A stretch of 41,161 nucleotides of DNA from the NCBI GenBank assembly GCA_012270865.1, contig JAAXHL010000171.1, forward strand, positions 1 through 41,161, read 5' to 3'. The position numbers were made by a program, and so were the translations under genes. Source of the stretch: Candidatus Poribacteria bacterium (lineage in GTDB: Bacteria; Poribacteria; WGA-4E; WGA-3G). Each line of letters opens with the position of its first letter. Position 1 is the stretch's first letter. Below are positions 40,438 to 41,161 of the stretch, one piece after another. The notes beneath the pieces are model-generated. The model was given only the letters and a program-made list of their open reading frames with translations. It searched no databases and had not been told where the DNA came from.

Positions 40438-41161
40438 GCGTACAAGCATGGACCTTTGTAATGGTGGCACTCTCCTTCGCTTTGTATATCGGTGTCGCGC
40501 TCTGGTCGAAGGCACGTTCAACGGGCGATTTCTATGTTGCCGGGAGCAATGTACACCCAGTTGTCAACGGCATGGCGACAGCAGCAGATTGGATGAGTGC
40601 CGCATCTTTCATATCAATGGCAGGACTTATCTCATTTATGGGGCGCGACGGCTCCGTCTATCTGCTCGGATGGACAGGCGGTTATGTCCTTCTTGCGTTA
40701 TTATTGGCACCTTATCTCCGCAAATTCGGTAAGTACACCGTCCCCGATTTCGTAGGTGACCGGTATTACTCGCAATTGGCTCGAATCGTCGCGGTGGTGT
40801 GTGCAATTTTTGTCTCCTTTACCTACGTCGCAGGACAGATGCGTGGTGTCGGTATCGTTTTTTCCCGGTTTCTGAGTGTCAACGTTGAAACGGGTGTACT
40901 GATCGGCATGGGAATTGTGTTCTTTTATGCAGTGCTTGGGGGAATGAAGGGCATTACCTACACGCAAGTCGCGCAATATTGTGTACTGATTTTTGCGTTT
41001 CTCGTGCCTGCTATTTTTATCTCTATCCTGATTACGGGCAATGCTATCCCGCAGCTTGGATTGATGGGAAAAGTAGCAGACGGTTCAGGATTATATCTTC
41101 TGGATCGCCTTAACGGTTTGAGTGAGGAACTCGGATTTAATTTATCTGATATTTCTCAAAT
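40434..41161 (+). CDS. Sodium:solute symporter (SSS family), cut by the window end
   Basis: The first 242 residues are visible. They show the N-terminal membrane segments of the SSS family: [20 protein letters not shown], then [31 protein letters not shown] with the sodium-site region, [40 protein letters not shown] near 75-110, and [17 protein letters not shown] near 170. Members of the DUF4212-linked subgroup carry acetate or other organic acids; the substrate here is not decided. The start overlaps the DUF4212 stop, and no stop is seen before 41161, so about half of the protein is missing from the window. Confidence 0.9.
   Translation, partial: MSVQAWTFVMVALSFALYIGVALWSKARSTGDFYVAGSNVHPVVNGMATAADWMSAASFISMAGLISFMGRDGSVYLLGWTGGYVLLALLLAPYLRKFGKYTVPDFVGDRYYSQLARIVAVVCAIFVSFTYVAGQMRGVGIVFSRFLSVNVETGVLIGMGIVFFYAVLGGMKGITYTQVAQYCVLIFAFLVPAIFISILITGNAIPQLGLMGKVADGSGLYLLDRLNGLSEELGFNLSDISQ

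Overview
The window reads as a chromosomal segment of a Gram-negative-type bacterium with a large, loosely packed genome. Two lipopolysaccharide heptose genes (a GT9 heptosyltransferase and a GmhA-like isomerase) point to an outer membrane. Tandem Uma2 genes, a PhyH dioxygenase, a CotH protein, an FGE-sulfatase protein, and a large secreted PPC/dockerin protein with a NYPNPFNP-type C-terminal sorting domain together look most like Candidatus Poribacteria or a related uncultured lineage. That assignment is inference from gene style, not from a marker gene. Many short inverted repeats and gene remnants lie between genes.

Layout. 1-700: tail of an unknown gene, a long hairpin and a decayed TPR gene. 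696-4319 (+): FMN reductase, a short RNase HIII, ThiI and a heptosyltransferase. 4316-8421 (-): apparent five-gene operon of an ECF sigma factor, an anti-sigma factor with two zinc fingers, an RseB-like protein, a dienelactone-hydrolase-like protein and an SDR. 8639-16142 (-): 82-bp tandem repeats, CotH, DUF4956, an Fe(III) permease, an Fe(III)-binding protein and a two-domain multicopper oxidase; the last three make a coherent iron oxidation and uptake set. 16355-19142 (-): two peptide-type ABC permeases and an HTH-metallo-beta-lactamase fusion. 19241-23726 (+): two Uma2 paralogues, a sugar isomerase, an internally deleted third Uma2, and a putative glycoside hydrolase.

23978-30878 (+) is the most defence-like stretch: a HEPN / coiled-coil / winged-helix protein, a BolA-like protein, a small membrane protein, a rhodanese, tRNA-Asn with a duplicated promoter, a PhyH dioxygenase, and an EcoRV-type restriction-modification pair, followed by a MITE-like element and an FGE-domain protein. 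30968-33894 (-): ABC ATPase, an unlisted 44-residue ORF and a TPP enzyme. 33895-37110: a consensus promoter, a structured leader with a candidate RNA, a poly-C tract and a terminator, then a secreted protein with three nearly identical 366-bp repeats. 37369-41161 (+): a second Fe(III)-type permease, GmhA, a truncated ATPase leader, and a DUF4212/sodium-solute symporter pair cut by the window end.

The best leads for something undescribed are the HEPN-coiled coil-winged helix protein near the EcoRV-like system, the structured RNA at 34046-34195 with its early terminator, and the duplicated promoter of tRNA-Asn. All functions are read from motifs; no database search was possible.
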